From positions 27,315-91,314 of IMG/VR virus record IMGVR_UViG_3300035703_000046: a stretch of DNA of 64,000 nt. One strand, 5' to 3'. Position 1 is the first letter of the stretch; every line of letters begins with the position of its first letter. Made by a program: the position numbers and the translations under genes. Origin of the DNA: a virus. Of the stretch, positions 42,625 through 49,056 are shown piece by piece. Under the pieces are notes generated by a model. It did no database searches. It saw only the letters and a list, made by a program, of their open reading frames with translations, and was not told the origin of the DNA.

Positions 42625-43055
42625 AAATCTCCTTTAAAGATTTTTCTATCAGACTCAGATCGTGATAAAATTCTATTATCAATTAGCCACTTTAAAGAAG
42701 TAAGTACAAATCTAGAATTTTCTAGATCAGAAACTGATTCAATAATAAATTTAACCGATAAATTTTGATTATCTTCAATAAGGTCAACAATAGAGTCACA
42801 TATGCTTTTTATATTTTCTGGCAAAGTTGAATAAGAGCTAACCGATTCAACTTCAGGCTCAGAAGAAACTTGAAAATCACCAGTTATCTGCTTTAGCAGG
42901 CTGTTTAAAGCCTTCTCTTCTCGTTTAAGATCCTCGATGCCTTGAAGATGATGTTCAATTTCTTTAATTCTGCACTTTGCAGCTTCGGAAATATCTGCAA
43001 TTGATGATTTCCCAGAATCAACACAATTATTTATAAATTTAGTTATATAATCCAT
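42576..43055 (-). CDS. Hypothetical protein with coiled coil and winged-helix-like C-terminus
   Basis: 159 residues. Residues 20-60 look like coiled coil (CRIKEIEHHLQGIEDLKREE). The C-terminal part (SVKFIIESVSDLENSRFVLT, SLKWLIDNRILSRSESDRKI) has the helix-helix-strand pattern of a small winged-helix domain. No family can be named. It overlaps the HU-like gene by 49 bases in another frame. Confidence 0.55.
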   Translation of the reverse strand: MDYITKFINNCVDSGKSSIADISEAAKCRIKEIEHHLQGIEDLKREEKALNSLLKQITGDFQVSSEPEVESVSSYSTLPENIKSICDSIVDLIEDNQNLSVKFIIESVSDLENSRFVLTSLKWLIDNRILSRSESDRKIFKGDLWLEKEQKLSTISFKS

Positions 43056-43060
43056 ATTTT

Positions 43061-43483
43061 TTAAATAAAATTACAAGCAATGTCAAATAGTTCTTGATTT
43101 GATTTTGCTGGTTTCCATCCAAAGCCCAAGCTAATCATTTTTTCAAATGAAGAAATTAAATTACCCAATAATTCTAATGGAACTTTTTTACCATTTTTAT
43201 CTAGGATTTCATATTCATTATCAATGAATTTAAAAATAAAAATAATATTATTATTTTCAAGTAAAAGAACGGAAAAATTATTATTTCCTTCAGATAAATC
43301 CAAATATAAAGAATTTATTTTAAAATCATTAGAAATGAATGACCATTCAGCACTATAAACTTCATGATGAATTACATTTTTTTGATCGTATTCAACTGGC
43401 AAAGTTCCAGTTTGAAAAGAGGAAGTTTTACACATTTTAAATAAATCAAAAAAATATTCACAAATTCCTTCTATTAATTTCAT
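43061..43483 (-). CDS. Hypothetical protein
   Basis: 140 residues, unrecognised. It is beta-rich in the middle (EWSFISNDFKINSLYLDLSE-like, FSVLLLENNNIIFIFKFIDN) with helical ends. Its stop is 5 bases before the next gene, and its start overlaps the upstream gene by 4 bases (ATGA). The fold may be compact, but the function is unknown. Confidence 0.55.
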   Translation of the reverse strand: MKLIEGICEYFFDLFKMCKTSSFQTGTLPVEYDQKNVIHHEVYSAEWSFISNDFKINSLYLDLSEGNNNFSVLLLENNNIIFIFKFIDNEYEILDKNGKKVPLELLGNLISSFEKMISLGFGWKPAKSNQELFDIACNFI

Positions 43484-43752
43484 TTTTTACTCAAACTTGA
43501 AAAGGTTGAAGAAAATACAGAGAGAAGACTTTTATGATCCATGTTTGTTGGCTTTGGAAGTTTTCTCAGTTCTTCATTAATGAATCCATCATAATCAAAA
43601 ACATCTCCTTTGTTTTTTCTTAAAGCAATTTCTTGCATACATTTAATTGCCATTTGCCTATTAACTCCTAAAAATTTATAGGCAACAATATGGGCACATA
43701 ATGTTTCAGAAGAAATATTAGAATCTATTTTTAGATCTTGTTCTTCGCTCAT
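43480..43752 (-). CDS. Small hypothetical protein
   Basis: 90 residues from the ATG at 43752, which has CAGGA six bases upstream; an earlier ATG at 43773 is less likely. The protein is helical (SETLCAHIVAYKFLGVNRQM, AIKCMQEIALRKNKGDVFDY). A good sigma70-type promoter lies just before it (43781-43809), so it can start a transcript inside the end of the upstream gene. No family is recognised. Confidence 0.55.
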   Translation of the reverse strand: MSEEQDLKIDSNISSETLCAHIVAYKFLGVNRQMAIKCMQEIALRKNKGDVFDYDGFINEELRKLPKPTNMDHKSLLSVFSSTFSSLSKK

Positions 43753-44023
43753 AGAACTTCCTGAATTTAGCATGCGTTCTACAATAAAACGTCAAGCTAG
43801 ACTTGTCAATGCCAATGTTTCCAAAGCTAAACAATAGCTCTTTGTCCCCGGACATTGTGTTAATAAACTCTTCAAATGTCATTTCTAATATCTCTTTAGA
43901 GACTTCATACTCATTATTAGTTTGAGCAGATACTCTGTAGACTAATTCTTTAGAAGAGTCTGCCGAAACAATTCTATGATAATCTTTTAAATAAGAAAAG
44001 ATGTTAGGTAGTAGATTGCTCAT
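43718..44023 (-). CDS. Hypothetical protein
   Basis: 101 residues, unrecognised. It has mixed helices and strands (NIFSYLKDYHRIVSADSSKE, LVYRVSAQTNNEYEVSKEIL) and a basic end (AKFRKFYERRTRSKNRF). It overlaps the phosphatase gene upstream by 20 bases and the small gene downstream by 35 bases. The C-terminal part also contains the promoter at 43781-43809. Confidence 0.55.
   Translation of the reverse strand: MSNLLPNIFSYLKDYHRIVSADSSKELVYRVSAQTNNEYEVSKEILEMTFEEFINTMSGDKELLFSFGNIGIDKSSLTFYCRTHAKFRKFYERRTRSKNRF
43781..43809 (-). promoter_or_regulatory. Sigma70-type promoter before the 90-residue protein gene
   Basis: On the minus strand TTGACA (43809-43804) and TATTGT (43786-43781) are separated by 17 bases. 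It lies within the coding region of the 101-residue protein, and transcription would begin near 43774, about 20 bases before the next start codon. Confidence 0.5.
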
Positions 44024-44750
44024 TGTTATAAGCCCTTCCTATAGCTTGATATACATCCTCTCTTCCATTTTGACCAAATAAAACAGAAGTTAATTTTCCA
44101 GAAGTAAATACACCAGTGTCTATATTGCAAGAATAATTGTAAAACATCGGACCTTTTAAATTGTTGTCATGCCCCGATACAATATATCCAAATCGACCGT
44201 CGTAAAATTTATGCCAAACAGAAACGTTTTTATCAGAAGAAACATAAGATGTTTTACCATCAATTTCTTGCTTTTTTAACATAACTTTTTCCTTTGTTTC
44301 ATTTGACAAATTTCTAATATAACAAAGATTTAAATTATGAGTTAAATCTTTCCAAGTCATTTTAGGCTCTACTCCCGCATGAATAGCAGTGTATCTGCTT
44401 GAATTTGGGTATACAAAAGAAAGAGACAATGGCTGCTGCTCCACCCAATGCAATATTGGGGGCATATTACCATTTTTTCTATATTTTTTTATATTTTTTA
44501 ATTCATGATTGCCTTTAATAAAAAAGGCGTTCCCCTGATCGGATAAATCTTTAATCTTATGTAAGATAGCTAGCCCTTCATTAATTCCATAACCTTTATC
44601 TAAGACATCACCACATACAACTAATTTTAATTTATCTGAAATTTTGAACTTATTAATAATAGTATTAAACTGGTCGGAATGCTCATGAATATCACTAACA
44701 AAAAGTAATTTTGTGTCTGAGTTTATTTTTATATTTAAAGTTATATCCAT
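44004..44750 (-). CDS. PPP-type metallophosphatase, second copy
   Basis: 248 residues. LLFVSDIHEHSDQFNTII, VCGDVLDKGYG, FFIKGNHELKN, AIHAGVEPKMT and YIVSGHDNNLKG follow the order of the PPP active site; the GDxxDRG motif appears as GDVLDKG. A C-terminal segment (NYSCNIDTGVFTSGKLTSVL) is the usual strand pair with the DTG motif of bacterial calcineurin-like phosphatases. Only the motif positions are similar to the copy at 35934, so the two likely have different substrates. It is divergent from the Dps-like gene, 16 bases away. Confidence 0.85.
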   Translation of the reverse strand: MDITLNIKINSDTKLLFVSDIHEHSDQFNTIINKFKISDKLKLVVCGDVLDKGYGINEGLAILHKIKDLSDQGNAFFIKGNHELKNIKKYRKNGNMPPILHWVEQQPLSLSFVYPNSSRYTAIHAGVEPKMTWKDLTHNLNLCYIRNLSNETKEKVMLKKQEIDGKTSYVSSDKNVSVWHKFYDGRFGYIVSGHDNNLKGPMFYNYSCNIDTGVFTSGKLTSVLFGQNGREDVYQAIGRAYNNEQSTT

Positions 44751-44766
44751 AATTAAGCATCCTGAT

Positions 44767-45216
44767 ATGAATCACGAAAAATTATTATCTTGGTATTTGG
44801 GTCATCTCAGGTTTCTATATCTAATGTATCAGAATTGTCACTGGCAATGCTCTGGTCTTTCTTTCTATCAACATCATTTACTCTTTCAAAGATTATATGA
44901 AGGAGTATTGGGAGATATTGATGTTGCAGCTGAAAAAATAATAGGAGTTTTTGATTCAAAAATTATTGAATTAGACTCTCAAATTAAAATTATGAAAATG
45001 CTAGGAGAGAAATTTGCAATTGACTCTTCTGCTCCTATTACATGTTTTAAAACTGCAATAGATGCCGAAAAAGGATTTCAAAAAATTGCAGCAGCTCTTA
45101 GAAAAGAGCTAGAATCAAACAACGACCTAACCTTGGGAGTTGATGACATGCTTGCAGCACAGTCTAGTTCATCTGAAGAAAGACTATATTTACTCAAATC
45201 ATCATTGCCAGAGTGA
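44767..45216 (+). CDS. Dps/ferritin-like protein
   Basis: 149 residues from the ATG at 44767; an ORF start further upstream would run into the divergent gene. NCHWQCSGLSFYQHHLLFQR and GDIDVAAEKIIG place His25, His36/37, Asp52 and Glu56 where Dps has its ferroxidase ligands (H..H...D...E). Dps proteins oxidise and store iron and coat DNA against hydroxyl radicals. No Lys-rich DNA-binding tail is seen, so iron handling is more likely than DNA binding. It is a single plus-strand gene among leftward operons, followed by a hairpin at 45227-45258. Confidence 0.75.
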   Translation: MNHEKLLSWYLGHLRFLYLMYQNCHWQCSGLSFYQHHLLFQRLYEGVLGDIDVAAEKIIGVFDSKIIELDSQIKIMKMLGEKFAIDSSAPITCFKTAIDAEKGFQKIAAALRKELESNNDLTLGVDDMLAAQSSSSEERLYLLKSSLPE

Positions 45217-45258
45217 AAAAAAAGAAGGTGACCATGGGTCATAAAACCCATGGTCACC
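45211..45258 (-). terminator. Strong Rho-independent terminator for the leftward transcript
   Basis: GGTGACCATGGGT (45227-45239) pairs perfectly with ACCCATGGTCACC (45246-45258) around a 6-nt loop, giving a 13-bp stem. On the minus strand it is followed by TTCTTTTTTTT, so it stops leftward transcription. It overlaps the end of the plus-strand Dps-like gene. In the plus direction no T-run follows, so it is less likely to end that transcript efficiently. Confidence 0.9.
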
Positions 45259-45355
45259 TGAGAGTAAGAAGAACCAAATATTCCACGTTGCGGTTCACCT
45301 CCTAAAGTGGTGGATAATACTTGGCATCGATCTCGTCAATTCAAGAAATTTTGAC
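45259..45355 (-). other. Spacer with a possible leader peptide or small RNA ahead of the terminator
   Basis: Between the 77-residue gene and the terminator, the minus strand has AGGAGGTGA at about 45300, eight bases before a GTG that opens a ten-codon frame (V-E-Y-L-V-L-L-T-L-R) whose stop lies at the base of the terminator stem. A weak promoter-like pair (TTGAAT, 19 bases, TATTAT) precedes it. It could be a small transcript of about 100 bases with its own terminator, or just a 3' untranslated region. Confidence 0.35.
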
Positions 45356-45589
45356 TCAATCGTCTTCTTGTCGAGCAACAAAGTGATCTGTTACAGATCT
45401 TTGTAACTCGAAAAAAATATTTATATTTTCTGCACTAGATATTAAAGATAAATAGTACAAAACTTCTCCATATTCCTTATTATTCAAGGAAGAGATTGCT
45501 TTAATTGCAGCCTCTTCTGAAGATATTTTTTCTTCAGAAGAGACTTTTTCAGCATAGTGCCATAAATCTTCAAATCTGGTAAATTTCAT
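45356..45589 (-). CDS. Small hypothetical protein
   Basis: 77 residues, helical and acidic (FEDLWHYAEKVSSEEKISSE, EYGEVLYYLSLISSAENINI), ending FVARQEDD. It overlaps the upstream gene by 4 bases, so it is the last cistron of the operon that ends at the terminator 45211-45258. Unrecognised. Confidence 0.6.
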   Translation of the reverse strand: MKFTRFEDLWHYAEKVSSEEKISSEEAAIKAISSLNNKEYGEVLYYLSLISSAENINIFFELQRSVTDHFVARQEDD

Positions 45590-46089
45590 GTTGTTACAGA
45601 AGCAGTATCCAATGATAGAGTTTCTACATTTTCTAGCTCAGCAGATGCAATAACTTTTGAATCTGCCGCTGGTACAACTCTTCTTTTTCTAACAGGTCGA
45701 TCAATCTTACTTGATTGATCGATTCTTCCCACAATTTGAAGCTCTTCCTTGCCTTCCTTTGATAGGAACGCAAGGAAGCTAACATCAGAGCAATCAATAT
45801 TAAAATTAGCTTTTAATTTTGCAACATAAAATCTATTACCATAAGAATCTTGTCTTTTATCTAGACGAACTTTAATTCTATCATCTTTTCTATAAAATGT
45901 AGAATAGTGACCGGTATCATTATCTAAATTGGCAATCTGCAATTCTTCATTACCATCTTCAGATGTAAAGATCAAAAATGCGGCTCCTCTTTTTAAATTT
46001 AGAGTCAATGGTCCAGACTTCTTGCTTAAATAATAAATCTGTTGATCTTTATCTTCGCGAGGGTCCAATTCAATTTTAAAATTTGACAT
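45586..46089 (-). CDS. Hypothetical protein with internal duplication
   Basis: 167 residues. Two beta-rich units can be aligned by eye: AAFLIFTSEDGNEELQIANL (about 32-51) and VSFLAFLSKEGKEELQIVGR (about 102-121), each preceded by a D-x-Y/F-Y segment. They probably form two similar beta-barrel or sandwich lobes. The last 35 residues are basic then Ala/Ser/Thr-rich. A single-stranded nucleic-acid binding role would fit such a repeat, but no family is recognised. SD-like GGAGA lies before the ATG. Confidence 0.6.
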   Translation of the reverse strand: MSNFKIELDPREDKDQQIYYLSKKSGPLTLNLKRGAAFLIFTSEDGNEELQIANLDNDTGHYSTFYRKDDRIKVRLDKRQDSYGNRFYVAKLKANFNIDCSDVSFLAFLSKEGKEELQIVGRIDQSSKIDRPVRKRRVVPAADSKVIASAELENVETLSLDTASVTT

Positions 46090-46167
46090 ATTAATTTCTC
46101 CAATTTTATAAATAATTTTATAATTTAAAAACCATTTTAGGTTTTTAATGACTATATCTGACTGTTT

Positions 46168-46968
46168 TCATTCTTCAGATATTCTGATGATATCTTTTCC
46201 ATTCAATAAAATATTGAATAAAAAGTCTTTATTGTCCGCTAAGTATGGAATTTCCAAGTTAACGGACCACTTGTTTCTTGCAAAAGTTTCATTAGCGCCA
46301 TCTATGAGCATAGGCGTTCTATATGCGGCAATTCCATTATAAAAATAAGATGGATAATATTCGTGAAAATTAATCCCAGCATATTTTAATAATAATTCTT
46401 GTTTTTCTTCAACAGTTTTGCCTTGAATTAAATCAAAAGCTTTCTTTTGACCTACTTTTTTAGTAATTTCATGAATAGCAGCTAATCTCAAAGCTGATTT
46501 GTAACATTCTTGCTGTCGATAAATTATATAATTAGATGCTTCAGAAAGATTAGGAACAGCCCAGACATGAGATTTAAATATAGGATCTCCAGATAATTCT
46601 GACTCCAAATCCAAAGCAAAAGCAAGCTTGTAAAAGCCAAGGGTAAAAATAGAAGCCGCAGAAGATGCAATTTGTTGAATTTTATTATTCAACCAGGGCT
46701 CAGTCTCAAATGATTGATCGTTTCTGATAATAATAGAAACCTCATCGGCAAAACTAAATCCAAAAATAGAGCCTTGAATTTCTGTAATCGTATACAGCAA
46801 AGCATCAGACATAACTTTGCTTAAATGACTAGAATAAGGCTTGGGAAGATTTTTAGTTATTTTAGAAAAATTTCTACCATCAATATGGATAATTAAAGGC
46901 AATCTTTTCATGATTTCAAAATCATAAGAAGATTTATATGATTCTTGTCTTTCCCACAAAGGTTGCAT
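46168..46968 (-). CDS. Thg1-like 3'-5' RNA polymerase (tRNA-His guanylyltransferase family)
   Basis: 266 residues. LIIHIDGRNFSKIT has the metal-binding Asp30, and SIFGFSFADEVSIII gives Asp75 and Glu76, matching the human Thg1 residues D29, D76 and E77. FKSHVWAVPNLSEASNYIIY then RQQECYKSALR is the conserved middle (W-x-V-P...NY...RQ). The family adds nucleotides to the 5' end of RNA in the 3'-5' direction; bacterial and archaeal Thg1-like proteins repair truncated tRNA 5' ends. Rare in phages. With the CCA enzyme and a phage tRNA it suggests tRNA-end repair. It heads for the duplication protein downstream. Confidence 0.85.
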   Translation of the reverse strand: MQPLWERQESYKSSYDFEIMKRLPLIIHIDGRNFSKITKNLPKPYSSHLSKVMSDALLYTITEIQGSIFGFSFADEVSIIIRNDQSFETEPWLNNKIQQIASSAASIFTLGFYKLAFALDLESELSGDPIFKSHVWAVPNLSEASNYIIYRQQECYKSALRLAAIHEITKKVGQKKAFDLIQGKTVEEKQELLLKYAGINFHEYYPSYFYNGIAAYRTPMLIDGANETFARNKWSVNLEIPYLADNKDFLFNILLNGKDIIRISEE

Positions 46969-46970
46969 AA

Positions 46971-47258
46971 TTAATCAATTATAAATTCTTCATTAACATC
47001 GAAGAATTTTTCTTTAAGTAAAGATCTGTCTAAATCATAATATAGCGCATGTGACTCGCTTATTGTCCATCCAATCATACCAGGATCAATTAAAACCATA
47101 TATAGAGGAGCTGATTCTTTATGAAGAAAATATTTTGCAATAATTTTAAAACTTTTAATTTCAAAATTATCCTCAAAAGAATTTCTAACAATTCTTTTCC
47201 TGCCATCAATCTCTGAAACTTTGACGTTAACAAAGCTTCCAATTTTGTAATTATTCAT
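46971..47258 (-). CDS. Small hypothetical protein
   Basis: 95 residues, beta-rich (IGSFVNVKVSEIDGRKRIVR, FEIKSFKIIAKYFLHKESAP, LYMVLIDPGMIGWTISESHA). It could be a small beta-barrel. It lies 2 bases before the Thg1-like gene and overlaps the upstream gene by 4 bases (ATGA), so it is translated with them. No family is recognised. Confidence 0.6.
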   Translation of the reverse strand: MNNYKIGSFVNVKVSEIDGRKRIVRNSFEDNFEIKSFKIIAKYFLHKESAPLYMVLIDPGMIGWTISESHALYYDLDRSLLKEKFFDVNEEFIID

Positions 47259-47707
47259 TTTTCTTCAACTTTAGAACGCCAATTTCCTTTGGCTTTAATA
47301 ACAATTCTATCAGAATGTTGAATATATAATTCATCAAAAACTTTGCTAAGCCAATGTTTAAAATAAGAAAGATTTGCCTTACTCCAAGCTGAGACATGAA
47401 GCGCAGGTATGTCATTCAACATAGTTATGCTTCCAAAATCTACCTCTACCCAAGCATTGTGATTATCAATTATAACATAAACAACGTGACGACATTCACT
47501 CTTAGTAGTAAGATCTTTTTGAGGAGTAACAATATTTAATTCTTTTTGATGAAGAATTATTCTTGAAGCTTGATTCCTATCATCCCAAGATAAAAATTTA
47601 ATCTCTTTTTTGCCATCTATGACTAGATCTTTTTTATCTTTCTTGGGCTTTTCTTTAAAATCTGAAAAGATACCCTTTTTAATATTTTTAAGAATGCTAT
47701 CTTTCAT
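47255..47707 (-). CDS. Hypothetical protein
   Basis: 150 residues, unrecognised. A Lys-rich N-terminus (KNIKKGIFSDFKEKPKKDKK) precedes a compact part with hydrophobic strands (CRHVVYVIIDNHNAWVEVDF, GSITMLNDIPALHVSAWSKA) and an end helix and strand (HWLSKVFDELYIQHSDRIVI). The distribution suggests an alpha/beta fold. It precedes the small beta-rich gene and the Thg1-like gene in one operon. Confidence 0.6.
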   Translation of the reverse strand: MKDSILKNIKKGIFSDFKEKPKKDKKDLVIDGKKEIKFLSWDDRNQASRIILHQKELNIVTPQKDLTTKSECRHVVYVIIDNHNAWVEVDFGSITMLNDIPALHVSAWSKANLSYFKHWLSKVFDELYIQHSDRIVIKAKGNWRSKVEEK

Positions 47708-47710
47708 TTT

Positions 47711-48082
47711 TCAAGCCAAGCAATCTTCATTTTTCAATTTTTCAATAAAGGCATCATACATATCTAGGCACTTATCAAAAATAAATCTATCGGCAGGATT
47801 GTCAGAAGCAGAAGGAATTTTATCTATTTCACCTTCCTTAAACCAATCGCCTGCGATTACATTGCAATCTTCATCAAACGTAAGCACAAAACAATCTTTC
47901 TGCATTTCTTCTGGCATATAGAACGCTTCTAAATCATAAGCATAACTGACAGAATCTACTTTGCCAGGTTTTTGAACAGTAGAAATAATAACAGATGTTA
48001 AAATTTGATTCTTTCTACGATTCATCATGTGGCGAACCGGGGTGCGTACAAAATCTTCTGTAAATTTAGGAGTATAAGTCAT
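47711..48082 (-). CDS. Hypothetical protein
   Basis: 123 residues, unrecognised. The start YTPKFTEDFVRTPVRHMMNR leads into a beta-rich core (LTSVIISTVQKPGKVDSVSY, FVLTFDEDCNVIAGDWFKEG) and a C-terminal helix (DKCLDMYDAFIEKLKNEDCL). It overlaps the epimerase/reductase gene by 4 bases. No catalytic motif is seen. Confidence 0.6.
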   Translation of the reverse strand: MTYTPKFTEDFVRTPVRHMMNRRKNQILTSVIISTVQKPGKVDSVSYAYDLEAFYMPEEMQKDCFVLTFDEDCNVIAGDWFKEGEIDKIPSASDNPADRFIFDKCLDMYDAFIEKLKNEDCLA

Positions 48083-49053
48083 GAATTACCTCGTTGAACT
48101 TTTTCATTGCTAACATATTGGCGCATACAAGATTCTAAATTAATATCTGAAAATATAAATCCTTCATTTTCAATCTTTGAACAATCTAAAATGCAATTTG
48201 ATCTTGTTGCAGTTGTCAAAGAGCCCAACCCAGATAAACTCAAAGATTCAAACTGATGCCCTGAATTATGTTTTGCATATTCTTTAACTATATTATATGC
48301 AGTCAAGGGTTTCTTGTGAGCTAGATTATAAATTCCAACTCTATTATTGTCAATTGCCCATTTGCAAGCCCTTAACACATCCACAGTAAAAGTCATAGAA
48401 TTAGGCTCTTGAATGATTTTTTTGTATCCCAAGAGTTTAGTAATTAAATTTCTAGGATTTGGCATTGGAGAAATAGGCATTCTTATCCTAAAGACAGTTA
48501 CATTATCGTATCCAGATAGCGCCAAATCTGCAGCATATTTAACTTTTGAATAAAAGGATTTAGGATTTGAATAGTCCGTTTCTTTCCATCCTGGCTCATA
48601 CATGCATCCAATACTGCTAGGCGATGCGCCATAATTTATACAACCACTTCCGATATGGACTAAATGAATAAATTTTTTGCTGCAAATTTGAGCAAGTAGC
48701 GTTGGAAAAGTCAAATTGGCTTCTACTGTTTCATCTTGATGAGTTTCGCACCAGTCAACATTAGGTTTGCCAGTTTTACCAACGCAATTAATAATTACAT
48801 TGGGCTGATATCTATTGATAAGTTCGTTAATAGAATCATAATTAACAGGAATTTTATCAAAATGTTGAGCTACTTTATCGTCTGTAGATGAAAGTAAAGG
48901 AACTTGAATTAATGAATCAATGTATTCAGGAGGCGATGAGTCGCTTGCCTTAACCAAGGAATCAGGATCAAAATTATATAAATATGGAGAATAACTTCTA
49001 GAAAATTCAGAAGCTATAAAACCATTGCCCAATATAAGTATTTTTTTATTCAT
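48079..49053 (-). CDS. Nucleotide-sugar epimerase/reductase of the RmlD / rhamnose-synthase (UER1-like) type
   Basis: 324 residues, SDR fold. ILGNGFIASEFSRSY is the Rossmann motif, NCVGKTGKPNVDWCETHQDE closely resembles the TGRPNVDWCE motif of plant rhamnose synthase C-terminal domains and of Mimivirus L780, YSKVKYAADLALSGYDNV carries the YxxxK of SDR enzymes, and FRIRMPISPMPNPRNLITKL is another family block. These enzymes convert UDP/dTDP-4-keto-6-deoxy-glucose to rhamnose by epimerisation and reduction. In the phage it might act on surface sugars or DNA modification. It is alone; other rhamnose-path genes are not seen nearby. Confidence 0.8.
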   Translation of the reverse strand: MNKKILILGNGFIASEFSRSYSPYLYNFDPDSLVKASDSSPPEYIDSLIQVPLLSSTDDKVAQHFDKIPVNYDSINELINRYQPNVIINCVGKTGKPNVDWCETHQDETVEANLTFPTLLAQICSKKFIHLVHIGSGCINYGASPSSIGCMYEPGWKETDYSNPKSFYSKVKYAADLALSGYDNVTVFRIRMPISPMPNPRNLITKLLGYKKIIQEPNSMTFTVDVLRACKWAIDNNRVGIYNLAHKKPLTAYNIVKEYAKHNSGHQFESLSLSGLGSLTTATRSNCILDCSKIENEGFIFSDINLESCMRQYVSNEKVQRGNS

Positions 49054-49056
49054 CTT

